From the NCBI RefSeq assembly GCF_024753135.1, contig NZ_JANUGP010000012.1:1-64000 (forward strand): DNA of 64,000 nt. The letters are read 5' to 3'. How positions within the stretch are numbered: position 1 is the stretch's first letter; the number at the start of each line of letters is the position of its first letter. Below are positions 14,217 through 22,696 of this stretch, piece after piece. The notes under the pieces were generated by a model, which was not told the origin of the DNA, did no database searches, and saw only the letters and a list, made by a program, of their open reading frames with translations. The stretch comes from Streptomyces pyxinicus (lineage in GTDB: Bacteria; Actinomycetota; Actinomycetes; Streptomycetales; Streptomycetaceae). The position numbers and the translations under genes are program-made.

Positions 14217-15994
14217 CGGCCCGCCTCCGCTCCGTCGGCGGGCAGGGGCGTGACCGGGGTCGGGCCGTCGGCCGCTGCCGGGTGTCGGGGCGGCCCGACC
14301 GGTTCGGGCCGGTGTTCTGGCGAACCCACTGGTTCGGGTCGGTGCCCGGACGGAGCAGCCTGCTCCGACGGGTATCCCGGCGGGCCGGCCGGCTCGGGCA
14401 GGTGCCCGGACGGACCGACCAATTCCGGCAAAGGCCCGGACGGACCAGCCGACTCGGACCGGTGTCCGGACGGACCGACCGATTCCGGCAAAGACCCGGA
14501 CGGACCAGCCGACTCGGACCGGCATCCGGACGGACCGACCGACTCGGACCGGGACCCGGACGGACCCGCCTGCTCCAACCGCTGTCCCGGCGAGCCGACC
14601 GACTCGAACCGGGGCCCAGACGGACCCACCGACTCAGACCCGGGCCCATACGAACCGACCGATTCAGACCGGCCACCAGCCGACCCACCCGACTCAGACC
14701 GGCCACCAGCCGACCCACCCGACTCGGACCGGCATCCGGACGAACCGGCAGACCCGGACCGCTGCCCGCGTGGGCCGCCCGGCTCCGGCGGGTGTCCGGG
14801 CGCCCCGGTGACCTCGGTCAGCAGGGCGCGCAGGCGGGCCGCGGCCCGGGGTTCGAGGGCGGTGGCGTCGAGCCGGCGCAGGGACTGTGCGGTGAGCCGG
14901 TTGATGCGGGTCTCCACGAGGTCGCGGGCGCCGGTGTCGACGAGGACCCTGCGTACCTCGGCCAGTTCGCGCTCGGTGAGGTCGGCGCGGCCCTCCGCGC
15001 GGTCCAGGACGTCGAGCGCGTGCCGGTCACCGGCCGCGGTCGCGAGGGCCCGGGCCGCCGCCGGCGGGTAGGCGGGCTTGCCCTCGCGTACGTCCCCGCC
15101 GGACGGTTTGCCGGTGCTCCGGGGGTCGGCGAAGAGGTCGTCCAGGTCGTCGCGCAGTTGGAAGGCGAGGCCGGCGTCGCGCCCCGCCCGGCCGAGGGCC
15201 TCGGTGGTGGACGGGTCGGCGCCGGCGAGCACCGCGCCCAGTTCCAGCGGCCGTTGCACCGTGTAGCGGGCGCTCTTGAGGCAGGCGGCGCGGATCGACC
15301 GGGCGAGGGTGCGCACCCCGGCGGCCTGGCCCTGCACGTCGAGGTACTGCCCGGCGACCATCTCGGTGCGCAGGGTGCGCCACGCCCGCTGGAGCCGGTG
15401 TGCGGTGCCCCCGGGGAGCCCGGAGTCCAGCAGCACCTCGGTCAGCACGTCGTCCGCCCAGGCGAGCGCGAGGTCCCCGGCGAGCGTGGCGGCGGACGCG
15501 CCGAGCCACCGTGCCCGGGGCGGCGACGCCGTACCGGTGTACTGCTCGGCCACGTCGGCGTGCAGCGCCGGTGCGCCGCGCCGGGTGGCCGCCCGGTCCA
15601 TCAGGTCGTCGTGGACCAGGGCGCAGGTCTGGATGAGTTCGAGTGCCGCCATCACCCGCAGCGCCGCGCGTGCCTGGGCCGTCTCTCCCCCGCCGCAGGC
15701 CCGCAGGGACCACCACAGCAGCCGTGGGCGGATGCGGCGTCCGCCGGCCAGCGTGAAGCGGGCGACGCGTTCGGCGATGTCCTCGGCGAACACCGGTTCC
15801 AGCGCGTGGCCGGCGGCCAGGCGCTCGGCGAGCAGGGCGCGCAGTTCGCGTACCACGGCGCCGGGGACGTCGGCGTCCACGGCGAAGGTGTCCGGCGGGA
15901 CGGCCGGCTGCCCGCCGCCTCGGGGGCCTGCCCCGGCCGGCATGCGGTGGTGCGCGTCCGCCGGTGGGCGGCCGATCGCCTGGGTGGAACGCAT
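14213..15994 (-). CDS. crtE: geranylgeranyl diphosphate synthase CrtE with repeat tail
   Basis: A 593-residue polyprenyl synthase. The catalytic core spans about 40-395: first aspartate-rich motif DDLMD at 129-133, second DDLDD at 282-286, and GGRRIRPRLLWWSLRAC near 84-100. It makes GGPP, the carotenoid precursor. The core ends near LRALLTEVTG (residue 397), the usual end of the family. About 195 more residues follow, mostly a 10-residue repeat (consensus VGPSG-x-RSES). ATG at 15994 has GAGAGGA upstream. It is the first gene of the crtE-crtI-crtB operon, preceded by a candidate LitS promoter. Confidence 0.9.
   Translation of the reverse strand: MRSTQAIGRPPADAHHRMPAGAGPRGGGQPAVPPDTFAVDADVPGAVVRELRALLAERLAAGHALEPVFAEDIAERVARFTLAGGRRIRPRLLWWSLRACGGGETAQARAALRVMAALELIQTCALVHDDLMDRAATRRGAPALHADVAEQYTGTASPPRARWLGASAATLAGDLALAWADDVLTEVLLDSGLPGGTAHRLQRAWRTLRTEMVAGQYLDVQGQAAGVRTLARSIRAACLKSARYTVQRPLELGAVLAGADPSTTEALGRAGRDAGLAFQLRDDLDDLFADPRSTGKPSGGDVREGKPAYPPAAARALATAAGDRHALDVLDRAEGRADLTERELAEVRRVLVDTGARDLVETRINRLTAQSLRRLDATALEPRAAARLRALLTEVTGAPGHPPEPGGPRGQRSGSAGSSGCRSESGGSAGGRSESGGSAGGRSESVGSYGPGSESVGPSGPRFESVGSPGQRLEQAGPSGSRSESVGPSGCRSESAGPSGSLPESVGPSGHRSESAGPSGPLPELVGPSGHLPEPAGPPGYPSEQAAPSGHRPEPVGSPEHRPEPVGPPRHPAAADGPTPVTPLPADGAEAGR
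14270..14779. repeat. 30-bp coding minisatellite in crtE
   Basis: About seventeen 30-base units encode residues 406-575 of CrtE. Units read like VGPSGCRSES, AGPSGSLPES, VGPSGHRSES and AGPSGPLPEL; on the plus strand the recurring core is GACGGACC-GCCGACTC-GACC. Neighbouring units are most alike in the middle of the array (14400-14550), as expected from recent unit duplication. Confidence 0.85.
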
Positions 15995-16098
15995 CACGAA
16001 TCCTCTCGCCGTACGTCGGACCGGGCCCCTCGCCCGTGCCCGCTGCCGCCGTCGCATGTCCGGTGTCGTGTTCTGTGTCGTGCTCCTGTGCCGTGACA

Positions 16099-16127
16099 CA
16101 TTCCGCGCGGATCGCGTCCGTGGATGC
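16099..16127 (-). promoter_or_regulatory. candidate LitS promoter of crtE
   Basis: On the minus strand GCATCC (16127-16122) is followed after 17 bases by GGAATG (16104-16099). The same layout occurs before crtY (16196-16224) and before the SDR-photolyase operon (24401-24373). The start of crtE is about 105 bases downstream, leaving a leader of roughly 95 bases. Assignment to LitS is inference from the shared motif and known LitS biology. Confidence 0.5.
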
Positions 16128-16195
16128 GCCGTCCGGTGGACATGCGGGTCCAAGGGGCCCCCTGGCGCCCGACACGCTCCCGGCTGCATCCGCCG

Positions 16196-16224
16196 GGGCC
16201 GGTGGCCGGGAAGACTGGCCGGAT
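16196..16224 (+). promoter_or_regulatory. candidate LitS promoter of crtYTU
   Basis: GCATCC (16196-16201), 17 bases, GGAAGA (16219-16224). The crtY start is 25 bases downstream of the -10-like box. It is part of a three-member promoter set in the carotenoid/photolyase cluster. Confidence 0.5.
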
Positions 16225-16249
16225 CGACCGGCCCGGGAAGGGAGCCGCC

Positions 16250-17479
16250 GTGCGGGTGGAGTCGGATGTCGCCGTCGTGGGCGCCGGGGCCGCGGGGCTG
16301 TCGCTGGCGCTGCGGCTGGCGGCGCCGCCCGCGGCCGGGCGCGCGGTCACGGCGGTGCTGCTGGCGGCGCCGCCCGGCCCGCTGCGGGCGCCCCGGCGCA
16401 CCTGGTGCTGGTGGGAGGCGGGGGCCGGCCCGTACGACGCGGCGCTGACCGCCTGCTGGGACCGGCTGCGGGTGCGCTCCGGCGACCGGACCGTGCGGGC
16501 CGGCATCGCGCCCCTGCGCTACAAGATGCTGCGCTCGGAGGCGTTCGAAGAACTGGCGGGCCGGGCGCTCGCGGGGAGCCGGTGGGTGCGGACCGTCGAG
16601 GCCGTCGTGGAGCGCGTCGAGTCCGTGCCGGGCGGCGCGCTGGTGCACGCCCTGGGCGCCGACGGCCGGCCGGTGACGGTACGTGCCCGCTGGGTGTTCG
16701 ACTCCCGGCCGCCGGCGCGGCTGCCGCCGGCCCGCACGACGCTGCTCCAGCACTTCCGCGGCTGGTTCGTCCGCACCCGGGAGCCGGTGTTCGACCCCAC
16801 GACCGTGGAGTTCATGGACTTCCGCACGCCGCAGCCGGAGCACGGCCTGTCGTTCGGCTATGTGCTGCCGACCGCCCCGGACCGGGCGCTGGTGGAGTAC
16901 ACGGAGTTCTCCGGGCGCGTGCTCGGCCGGGACGCGTACGACGGCGCGCTGCGGCACTACCTCACCGGCGTCCTGGGGGTCGGCGAGCACCGGGTCACGG
17001 AGTGCGAGCAAGGTGTCATCCCGATGACGGACGCCGACTTCTCCCGGCGGAGCGCGGCGCGCGTGTTCCGGATCGGGGCTGCGGCCGGGGCCACCCGGCC
17101 CGCGACCGGCTACACCTTCAGCGCCGTGCAGCGGCAGACCGCCGCCGTGGCCGCCGCGCTGTACGCGGGACGCGAGCCGCTGCCCCCGCTCCCCCACTCG
17201 GCCAGGTCCCGGCTGATGGACGCCGTCCTGCTGCACGCCCTCGACCGCGGCCGGGTGGACGGCCCGGAGTTCTTCACCCGGCTGTTCGCCCGGGTGCCCG
17301 CACCCCGCCTGCTGCGCTTCCTGGACGGGCGCACCAGCCTGCCGGAGGACCTGTCCATCGGGCTGCACGTGCCCGTCGCCGCGATGCTCGGCTCGGCCGT
17401 CGCCCTGCCGTTCACCCCGCGCCGCCCCTCCCCGACCGCCCGGCTCCCCCGTACGACGACCCCTCAGGAGATGGCATGA
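16250..17479 (+). CDS. crtY: lycopene beta-cyclase CrtY
   Basis: A 409-residue flavoprotein of the CrtY lycopene cyclase family, forming beta-carotene rings from lycopene. It has an N-terminal nucleotide-binding fold (VAVVGAGAAGLSLALRL), the cyclase signature RTWCWWE near residue 58, EFMDFRTPQ, and the late GYTFSAVQRQTAAVAAAL. The length is normal for the family. The GTG at 16250 has AAGGGAG 6 bases upstream; the frame is open farther upstream but without a ribosome site. Its stop overlaps the crtT start as ATGA. Divergent from crtE. Confidence 0.9.
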   Translation: MRVESDVAVVGAGAAGLSLALRLAAPPAAGRAVTAVLLAAPPGPLRAPRRTWCWWEAGAGPYDAALTACWDRLRVRSGDRTVRAGIAPLRYKMLRSEAFEELAGRALAGSRWVRTVEAVVERVESVPGGALVHALGADGRPVTVRARWVFDSRPPARLPPARTTLLQHFRGWFVRTREPVFDPTTVEFMDFRTPQPEHGLSFGYVLPTAPDRALVEYTEFSGRVLGRDAYDGALRHYLTGVLGVGEHRVTECEQGVIPMTDADFSRRSAARVFRIGAAAGATRPATGYTFSAVQRQTAAVAAALYAGREPLPPLPHSARSRLMDAVLLHALDRGRVDGPEFFTRLFARVPAPRLLRFLDGRTSLPEDLSIGLHVPVAAMLGSAVALPFTPRRPSPTARLPRTTTPQEMA

Positions 17480-18210
17480 CCGTACTGCGCGACGCCGACC
17501 TGGCCGCCGCGTTCGACCACGCGGCCCGCAGCTACGACACGCTGGTGGCCGCCAACCCCGGCTACCACGCGCACCTGCGCCGGTCCGCCCGGCGCCTGGG
17601 CCTGCCCGACGGCGGCGCGGGGCTGCGGGTGCTGGATCTCGGCTGCGGCACGGGCGCCTCGACGGCCGCGCTGGCCGCCGTACTGCCCGGCGCGGACCTC
17701 ACCGCCGTCGACGCCTCCGCCGGGATGCTGCGCGAGGCCTCCCGGCGGCCCTGGCCGCGTCCGGTGCGGTTCGTGCACGCGCCGGTGGAGCGGCTGGCCG
17801 AGGCCGGGGTGCGGGGCCCGTTCGACGCGGTGTTCGCCGCGTACCTGCTGCGCAACACCGCCGACCCGGACGCCGTACTCGCCCACGCGTACGGTCTGCT
17901 GGCCCCGTACGGCCGGCTGGCGGTGCACGAGTACGCGCTCAGCGGGCATCCGGCGCACCGGGCGGTGTGGACGGCGGTGGTCGGCGGCTGCGTGCTGCCG
18001 GTCGCCTCGCTGCTCGGCGACGGCCCGCTCTACCGGCACCTGTGGCGCGGTGTCGTCGCCTTCGACACGGCCGGCGAACTGGCCGACCGGGTGCGGCGCT
18101 CGGGGTTCGACCGGGTGCGGCTCCTGCCGTTGCCGGGCTGGCAGACCGGCATCACCCACACCGTGGTCGCCCGGCGCCCGGCCGCCGACGCCGGGGAGGC
18201 GGGGCGATGA
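17476..18210 (+). CDS. crtT: SAM-dependent methyltransferase CrtT
   Basis: A 244-residue class I methyltransferase. Motif I is LRVLDLGCGTGASTAAL (about 51-67), followed by LTAVDASAGML (motif II) and FDAVFAAYLLRNTADPDAVL (motif IV region). In Streptomyces crtYTU operons this gene is named crtT; its exact step in aromatic-carotenoid synthesis is not established to my knowledge. It overlaps crtY upstream and crtU downstream by ATGA, so the three are translationally coupled. Confidence 0.85.
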   Translation: MTVLRDADLAAAFDHAARSYDTLVAANPGYHAHLRRSARRLGLPDGGAGLRVLDLGCGTGASTAALAAVLPGADLTAVDASAGMLREASRRPWPRPVRFVHAPVERLAEAGVRGPFDAVFAAYLLRNTADPDAVLAHAYGLLAPYGRLAVHEYALSGHPAHRAVWTAVVGGCVLPVASLLGDGPLYRHLWRGVVAFDTAGELADRVRRSGFDRVRLLPLPGWQTGITHTVVARRPAADAGEAGR

Positions 18211-19787
18211 CCGGCCTCCCCGACGGCGGCGGACCTGTGCCCCGTCCCGGCCGGGACCGGCGGGCCCGGCTGCTGCCCGCACCGCCCGGCGCCGCGCGCG
18301 CCGAAGCGGACGGCGTGCCGCGCGTGGCGGTCGTCGGGGGCGGCATCGCCGGGCTCACCGCGGCCACGGCGCTGGCCGAGCGCGGGGTGGCGGTCACCCT
18401 GTACGAGCGGGACGGCCGGCTCGGCGGCCGGCTGGCGGGGTGGCCGACCCGGCTGGCGGACGGTACGACGGTGACGATGAGCCGGGGCTTCCACGCCTTC
18501 TTCCGGCAGTACTACAACCTGCGCGCCCTGCTGCGCCGTACCGACCCCGCCCTGTGCCGGCTGACCGGCCTGCCCGACTACCCGCTGCGGCACGGCAGCG
18601 GCCGGCGGGACAGCTTCCGGCGGGTGCCGCGCACCCCGCCGCTGAGCGCGCTCGGCTTCGTCGCGCTGAGCAACTCGTTCACGGTCCGCGATCTGGCCGG
18701 GATGAACCCGCGGGCCGCGCTGCCGCTGCTGGACGTGCGGGTGCCCGGGGTGTACGAGCGGCTGGACCGGGTCAGCGCCTTCGACTTCCTGGAGGCGATC
18801 GGGTTCCCGGCGGCGGCGCGGCACCTGGCGTTCGAGGTGTTCTCGCGCAGCTTCTTCGCCGATCCCCGGCGGCTGTCGGCGGCGGAGATGGCGCTGATGT
18901 TCCACGTCTACTTCCTCGGCTCGGCCGAGGGCCTGCTGTTCGACGTGCCCCGCGAGCCGTTCCCGCAGGCGCTGTGGGACCCGCTGGCGGAGCGGCTGGA
19001 CCGGCTCGGCGCGCGGGTGCGCACCGGCACCGCGGTCGGGGAGGTCGCGGTCGGGTCTGCGGGCGGCTTCACCGTGGTCTCCCCGGCGGGTGCGGAGGCG
19101 TACGACGCGGTGGTGCTCGCGCTCGACCCGGCGGGGCTGCGCGCGCTGGTGGAGCGGTCCGGGGGGCTCGGGGACGCCGGGTGGCGGGAGCGGATCGCGC
19201 GGCTGCGGACCGCGCCGCCGTTCCTGGTCTCCCGGCTGTGGCTGGACCGGCCCGTGCGCCCCGGCCGGCCGGGGTTCCTGGGCACCAGCGGGTACGGCCC
19301 GCTGGACAACGTCAGCGTGCTCAGCGACTGGGAGGGCGAGGCCGCGCGGTGGGCCGCCCGCACCGGCGGCTCGGTCCTGGAACTGCACGCCTACGCGCTG
19401 CCCGAGAGCCCCGGGGACACCGACCGGGCGGCCACGCAGCGGGAACTCCTCGCCGAACTGCGCCGGGTCTATCCGGAGACGGGCGAGGCCCGGGTGGTCG
19501 ACGCCCGGCACGAGTGGCGCGCCGACTGCCCGCTGTTCCCGGTCGGCGGGTACGCCGACCGGCCGACGGTGGGCACCCCGACGCCCGGTCTGGTCGTCGC
19601 GGGCGACACGGTCCGCACCGGTCTGCCCGTGGCCCTGATGGAGCGGGCGGCCACCAGCGGTTTCCTGGCCGCCAACACGCTGCTGGGCCGGTGGGGACTG
19701 CGCGGGCACGCCCTGTGGACGGTGCCCGACCGGGGCCGCTCGGCCCCCTTGCGATGGGCGGCGGCACGGGCGAGCGGCGGCCGGTGA
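18207..19787 (+). CDS. crtU: beta-carotene desaturase/methylase CrtU
   Basis: A 526-residue FAD-dependent enzyme that converts beta-rings to the aromatic phi-rings of isorenieratene. The nucleotide fold is VAVVGGGIAGLTAATALAERGVAVTLYERDGRLGGR (about 35-72); SRGFHAFFRQYYNLR and the C-terminal GLVVAGDTVRTGLPVALMERAATSGFLAAN match this carotene desaturase group. It is the last gene of crtYTU, with an ATGA overlap to crtT. Its presence indicates that the end product is an aromatic carotenoid. It ends only 16 bases from the convergent photolyase-like gene. Confidence 0.9.
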   Translation: MTGLPDGGGPVPRPGRDRRARLLPAPPGAARAEADGVPRVAVVGGGIAGLTAATALAERGVAVTLYERDGRLGGRLAGWPTRLADGTTVTMSRGFHAFFRQYYNLRALLRRTDPALCRLTGLPDYPLRHGSGRRDSFRRVPRTPPLSALGFVALSNSFTVRDLAGMNPRAALPLLDVRVPGVYERLDRVSAFDFLEAIGFPAAARHLAFEVFSRSFFADPRRLSAAEMALMFHVYFLGSAEGLLFDVPREPFPQALWDPLAERLDRLGARVRTGTAVGEVAVGSAGGFTVVSPAGAEAYDAVVLALDPAGLRALVERSGGLGDAGWRERIARLRTAPPFLVSRLWLDRPVRPGRPGFLGTSGYGPLDNVSVLSDWEGEAARWAARTGGSVLELHAYALPESPGDTDRAATQRELLAELRRVYPETGEARVVDARHEWRADCPLFPVGGYADRPTVGTPTPGLVVAGDTVRTGLPVALMERAATSGFLAANTLLGRWGLRGHALWTVPDRGRSAPLRWAAARASGGR

Positions 19788-19803
19788 GCCGACCGGGGCC
19801 GGG

Positions 19804-21318
19804 TCAGGGCGGCGCCTCGTCCCAGCGCCGGTCGGTGGCCAGGACGTCGTCCAGGTCGCCGAGCCGGTCCAGGCCCTGGACGGCGCGTACGGTGCGCTGG
19901 TTGCCGGCCAGCAGGGCGCGGTGGCGGTGGGCGAAGGACCAGTACCCGGTGGTGTAGGGGCAGGCCCGGTCGCCGGTGCGGTCGGTGGGGCGGTAGGCGC
20001 AGCCGGCGCACAGGTCGCTCATGCGGTGGATGTAGGCGCCGCCCGAGGTGTACGGCTTGGTCGTCATCCGGCCGCCGTCGGCGTACTGGGACATGCCGGT
20101 GACGTTGGGCACCATGACCCAGTCGTAGCCGTCGACGAAGCCGCGGTGGAACCAGTCGGTCAGCTCGCGCGGGTCCCAGCCGCGCTGGAGGGCGAAGCCG
20201 CCCAGCACCATCAGCCGGGGGATGTGGTGCGTCCAGCCGGTGTCGCGTACCTGGGCGAGGACGGTGGCCAGGCAGCGGGCGGTGACGGCGTCCGCGTCCA
20301 GCTCCCGGAACCAGTCGGGCAGCGGGGCGTCGTGGCGCAGCGCGTTGCGGTGGCGGTAGTCGTCGCCGAAGTACCAGTAGAGCTGCCAGACGTACTCCCG
20401 CCAGCCGGCGATCTGCCGGACGAACCCCTCGGCGCTGTTGACGGGGGCGCGGCCGGCGCGCCAGGCGTCCTCGGCGGCCGTCACGCACTCGGCGGGGTCG
20501 AGCAGACCGAGGTTGAGGGAGGACGACAGCAGGCTGTGGCTCATCACCGGGTCGGCGGCGAGCATGGCGTCCTCGTGCGGGCCGAACCCGGCGAGCCGGT
20601 GCTCGGTGAACCGCCGCAGCGCGGCCAGTGCCTCGCGGCGGGAGGCGGGGAACAGGCGGGGGCCGTCGCGGCCGACGAAGCGGATGCCCTCCTCGCGCTC
20701 CCAGCGGTCCAGGTCGGCCCGGACCTCCGCGTCGATGTCGTCCTCGCGCGGCCGGTACGGCGCGGGGGCGCCGAGCGTGGCGGTCTTGCGGGGCGGTGGC
20801 TCGCGGTTGGCGTGGTCGTGGTTCCAGTGCCCGCCGGCCGGGGTGTCGCCGTCCATCAGCAGGTCCAGCGCGCGGCGTACCCAGTGGTAGAAGTCCTCCT
20901 GCCGCAGCCGGCCGCCGCCGTGCCCGTCCGCCCAGACGCGGAAGTCCTCGTGCGGCAGCAGGAAGCCGCGCGCGGGCAGGACGCGCACGCCGGGCAGGGC
21001 GCGGACCAGGCGGGCGGCGGCGTACGAGGTGGGGTGGTGGACGGTCACCGGTGCGTCGCCGACGGCCTCGCGCAGCCCCTCGCGGTAGGTCTCGGCGCGC
21101 ATGTAGCGGACCCGGCCGTCCAGCTCGGCGGCGCGGTGGCGCATCGCGGACAGCACCAGGTGGGCCTTGGCCCGGTGGAAGCGGTGGCGGCGGAACACCG
21201 CGCGGGACTCGATCATCACCACCGGTGCGTCCCGGCCGGGGCCGCCCGCGCCGGGGGTGAGGAAGTGCGGGCCGAGCTGGTCGCCGAAGAGCCAGTGGGC
21301 CGGTGCCGTCCCGGTCAC
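19804..21318 (-). CDS. photolyase-like Fe-S protein (FeS-BCP / CryB type)
   Basis: A 504-residue cryptochrome/photolyase-related protein. The N-terminus HWLFGDQLGPHF and MIESRAVFRRHRFHRAKAHLVLSAMRH are hallmarks of the iron-sulfur bacterial cryptochrome/(6-4) photolyase group. Cysteine ligands are seen late in the protein (SDLCAGCAYRP...ACPYTTGYW) and one earlier near PAECV. Flavin-region residues include EGFVRQIAGWREYVWQLYW. It could repair (6-4) photoproducts or act as a blue-light receptor. The GTG at 21318 overlaps the photolyase stop (GTGA). Third gene of the SDR-photolyase-FeS-BCP operon. Confidence 0.82.
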   Translation of the reverse strand: MTGTAPAHWLFGDQLGPHFLTPGAGGPGRDAPVVMIESRAVFRRHRFHRAKAHLVLSAMRHRAAELDGRVRYMRAETYREGLREAVGDAPVTVHHPTSYAAARLVRALPGVRVLPARGFLLPHEDFRVWADGHGGGRLRQEDFYHWVRRALDLLMDGDTPAGGHWNHDHANREPPPRKTATLGAPAPYRPREDDIDAEVRADLDRWEREEGIRFVGRDGPRLFPASRREALAALRRFTEHRLAGFGPHEDAMLAADPVMSHSLLSSSLNLGLLDPAECVTAAEDAWRAGRAPVNSAEGFVRQIAGWREYVWQLYWYFGDDYRHRNALRHDAPLPDWFRELDADAVTARCLATVLAQVRDTGWTHHIPRLMVLGGFALQRGWDPRELTDWFHRGFVDGYDWVMVPNVTGMSQYADGGRMTTKPYTSGGAYIHRMSDLCAGCAYRPTDRTGDRACPYTTGYWSFAHRHRALLAGNQRTVRAVQGLDRLGDLDDVLATDRRWDEAPP

Positions 21319-22691
21319 GGCTGCTTGCCGCGGGCGCGCCGGAAGCGGTCCAGGCCGTCGGCGAGTCCGACGACCGGGCCGGGGTAGTCCAGGGCGGCCC
21401 GGTCCGGTTCGGGCAGCTTCCACGGCTCGTGCACCAACGGGGCTGCCACCTCGGCGAGTTCGGGGACCCACCGGTGGACGTAGGCGCCCTCGGGGTCGTA
21501 CTTCTTGCCCTGGGTGACCGGGTTGAGGACCCGGTTGGGGCGGGTGTCGGTGCCCGTGCCGGCCATCCACTGCCAGTTGAGCTGGTTGTTGGCGAGGTCC
21601 CCGTCGACCAGCCAGTGCAGGAAGTGGGCGGCGCCGATCCGCCAGTCGACGTAGAGCGTCTTGGTCAGGAAGCTGGCGGTGAGGAGCCGGGCGCGGTTGT
21701 GCATCCAGCCCTCCTCGCGCAGTTGCCGCATCGCGGCGTCGACGACCGGGTAGCCGGTGCGGCCCTCGCGCCAGGCGTCGATGTCGGCGCCGGCGGTGCG
21801 CTCCGTGCGCCAGCGGTCGTGCTTGGACCGGTAGTCGTCGTGGGCCGCCCGGGGCCGCGCGGCGAGCACCTGGCGGTGGAAGTCGCGCCAGGCCAGCTGC
21901 CGGACGAACGCCTCGGCGCCGGTCCCGCCGGACTTGCGCGCCCGCTGCACCAGCTCGGTGGGGGACAGCGTGCCGAAGTGCAGAGGGGCGGAGAGCCGGG
22001 AGGTGGCGTCGGCGGCCAGGTCGTCGTGGGTGTCGGCGTAGGCGCCGAGGCCCCGGCGCCAGTAGGCGGTCACCTGTTTGCGGGCCGCGCTCTCGCCGCC
22101 CGGCGGCAGCTTCGGGGAGAGGCCGGTGGTCTCGTCGCGCACGGGAAGCGCCTCGCCCTTCACGTCCTCGGGCACCGGCACCTTGCGCGGCGGTCCGGTG
22201 ACGGGCCGCAGGTGCTCTTGCGTCCAGCGCCGGTAGTACGGGGTGAAGACGGCGAAGTGGTCGGAGGAGGCCGGGGTGGCCGCTCCGGGCGGTACGACGA
22301 CCGTCACCGCGTCGTGCACGAAGAGCCGGCGGCCCGCCTCCTCCAGGGCCGCGCGCAGCCGCTCCTCGCGGTGCGCGGCGAACGCGCTGTGTCCGGCCGA
22401 CATGTGCACCTCGTCGGCGTCCGCCTCGGTCACCACCCGGCACACCTCCTCGACCAGGTCGCCGGAGCGCACCACGAGCCGGCCGCCCCGGTCGCGCAGC
22501 GAGGCGTCCAGGTCCCGGAGGCAGTCCGCGAGGAAGGCCGACCGGTTGGGCGCGGCGAAGCCGGCCGCCTCGACCGCGCGGTCCCGGACGAACAGCGGGA
22601 CGACGGCGTCGGCGGCGTCCAGGGCCGCGCGCAGCGGCGGATGGTCGTACAGGCGGAGATCGCCGGTGAACAGGACGACCGAGACGTGCAT
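21315..22691 (-). CDS. phr: deoxyribodipyrimidine photo-lyase
   Basis: A 458-residue class I photolyase that repairs cyclobutane pyrimidine dimers with light. The N-terminal antenna domain begins VVLFTGDLRLYDHPPLRAAL; the flavin domain contains GRTGYPVVDAAMRQLREEGWMHNRARLL, DWRIGAAHFL, and DGDLANNQLNWQWMAGTG. The ATG at 22691 has a weak ribosome site; the preceding SDR gene stops 5 bases away, so coupling is likely. In S. coelicolor a phr gene belongs to the light-induced set controlled by LitS, and here the operon carries the shared promoter motif. Confidence 0.92.
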   Translation of the reverse strand: MHVSVVLFTGDLRLYDHPPLRAALDAADAVVPLFVRDRAVEAAGFAAPNRSAFLADCLRDLDASLRDRGGRLVVRSGDLVEEVCRVVTEADADEVHMSAGHSAFAAHREERLRAALEEAGRRLFVHDAVTVVVPPGAATPASSDHFAVFTPYYRRWTQEHLRPVTGPPRKVPVPEDVKGEALPVRDETTGLSPKLPPGGESAARKQVTAYWRRGLGAYADTHDDLAADATSRLSAPLHFGTLSPTELVQRARKSGGTGAEAFVRQLAWRDFHRQVLAARPRAAHDDYRSKHDRWRTERTAGADIDAWREGRTGYPVVDAAMRQLREEGWMHNRARLLTASFLTKTLYVDWRIGAAHFLHWLVDGDLANNQLNWQWMAGTGTDTRPNRVLNPVTQGKKYDPEGAYVHRWVPELAEVAAPLVHEPWKLPEPDRAALDYPGPVVGLADGLDRFRRARGKQP

Positions 22692-22696
22692 GAGCG

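Noticed and set aside
12888..15071. A very long plus-strand open frame over crtI/crtE
   Set aside because: It is antisense to well-supported crt genes, and its repetitive part is only the mirror of the CrtE repeat; no ribosome site or family pattern.
16250..17368. Long extension of the crtE reading frame upstream of 15994 across crtY
   Set aside because: GGPP synthase begins at the ATG at 15994 with a ribosome site; the upstream frame is antisense to crtY and shows no protein pattern.
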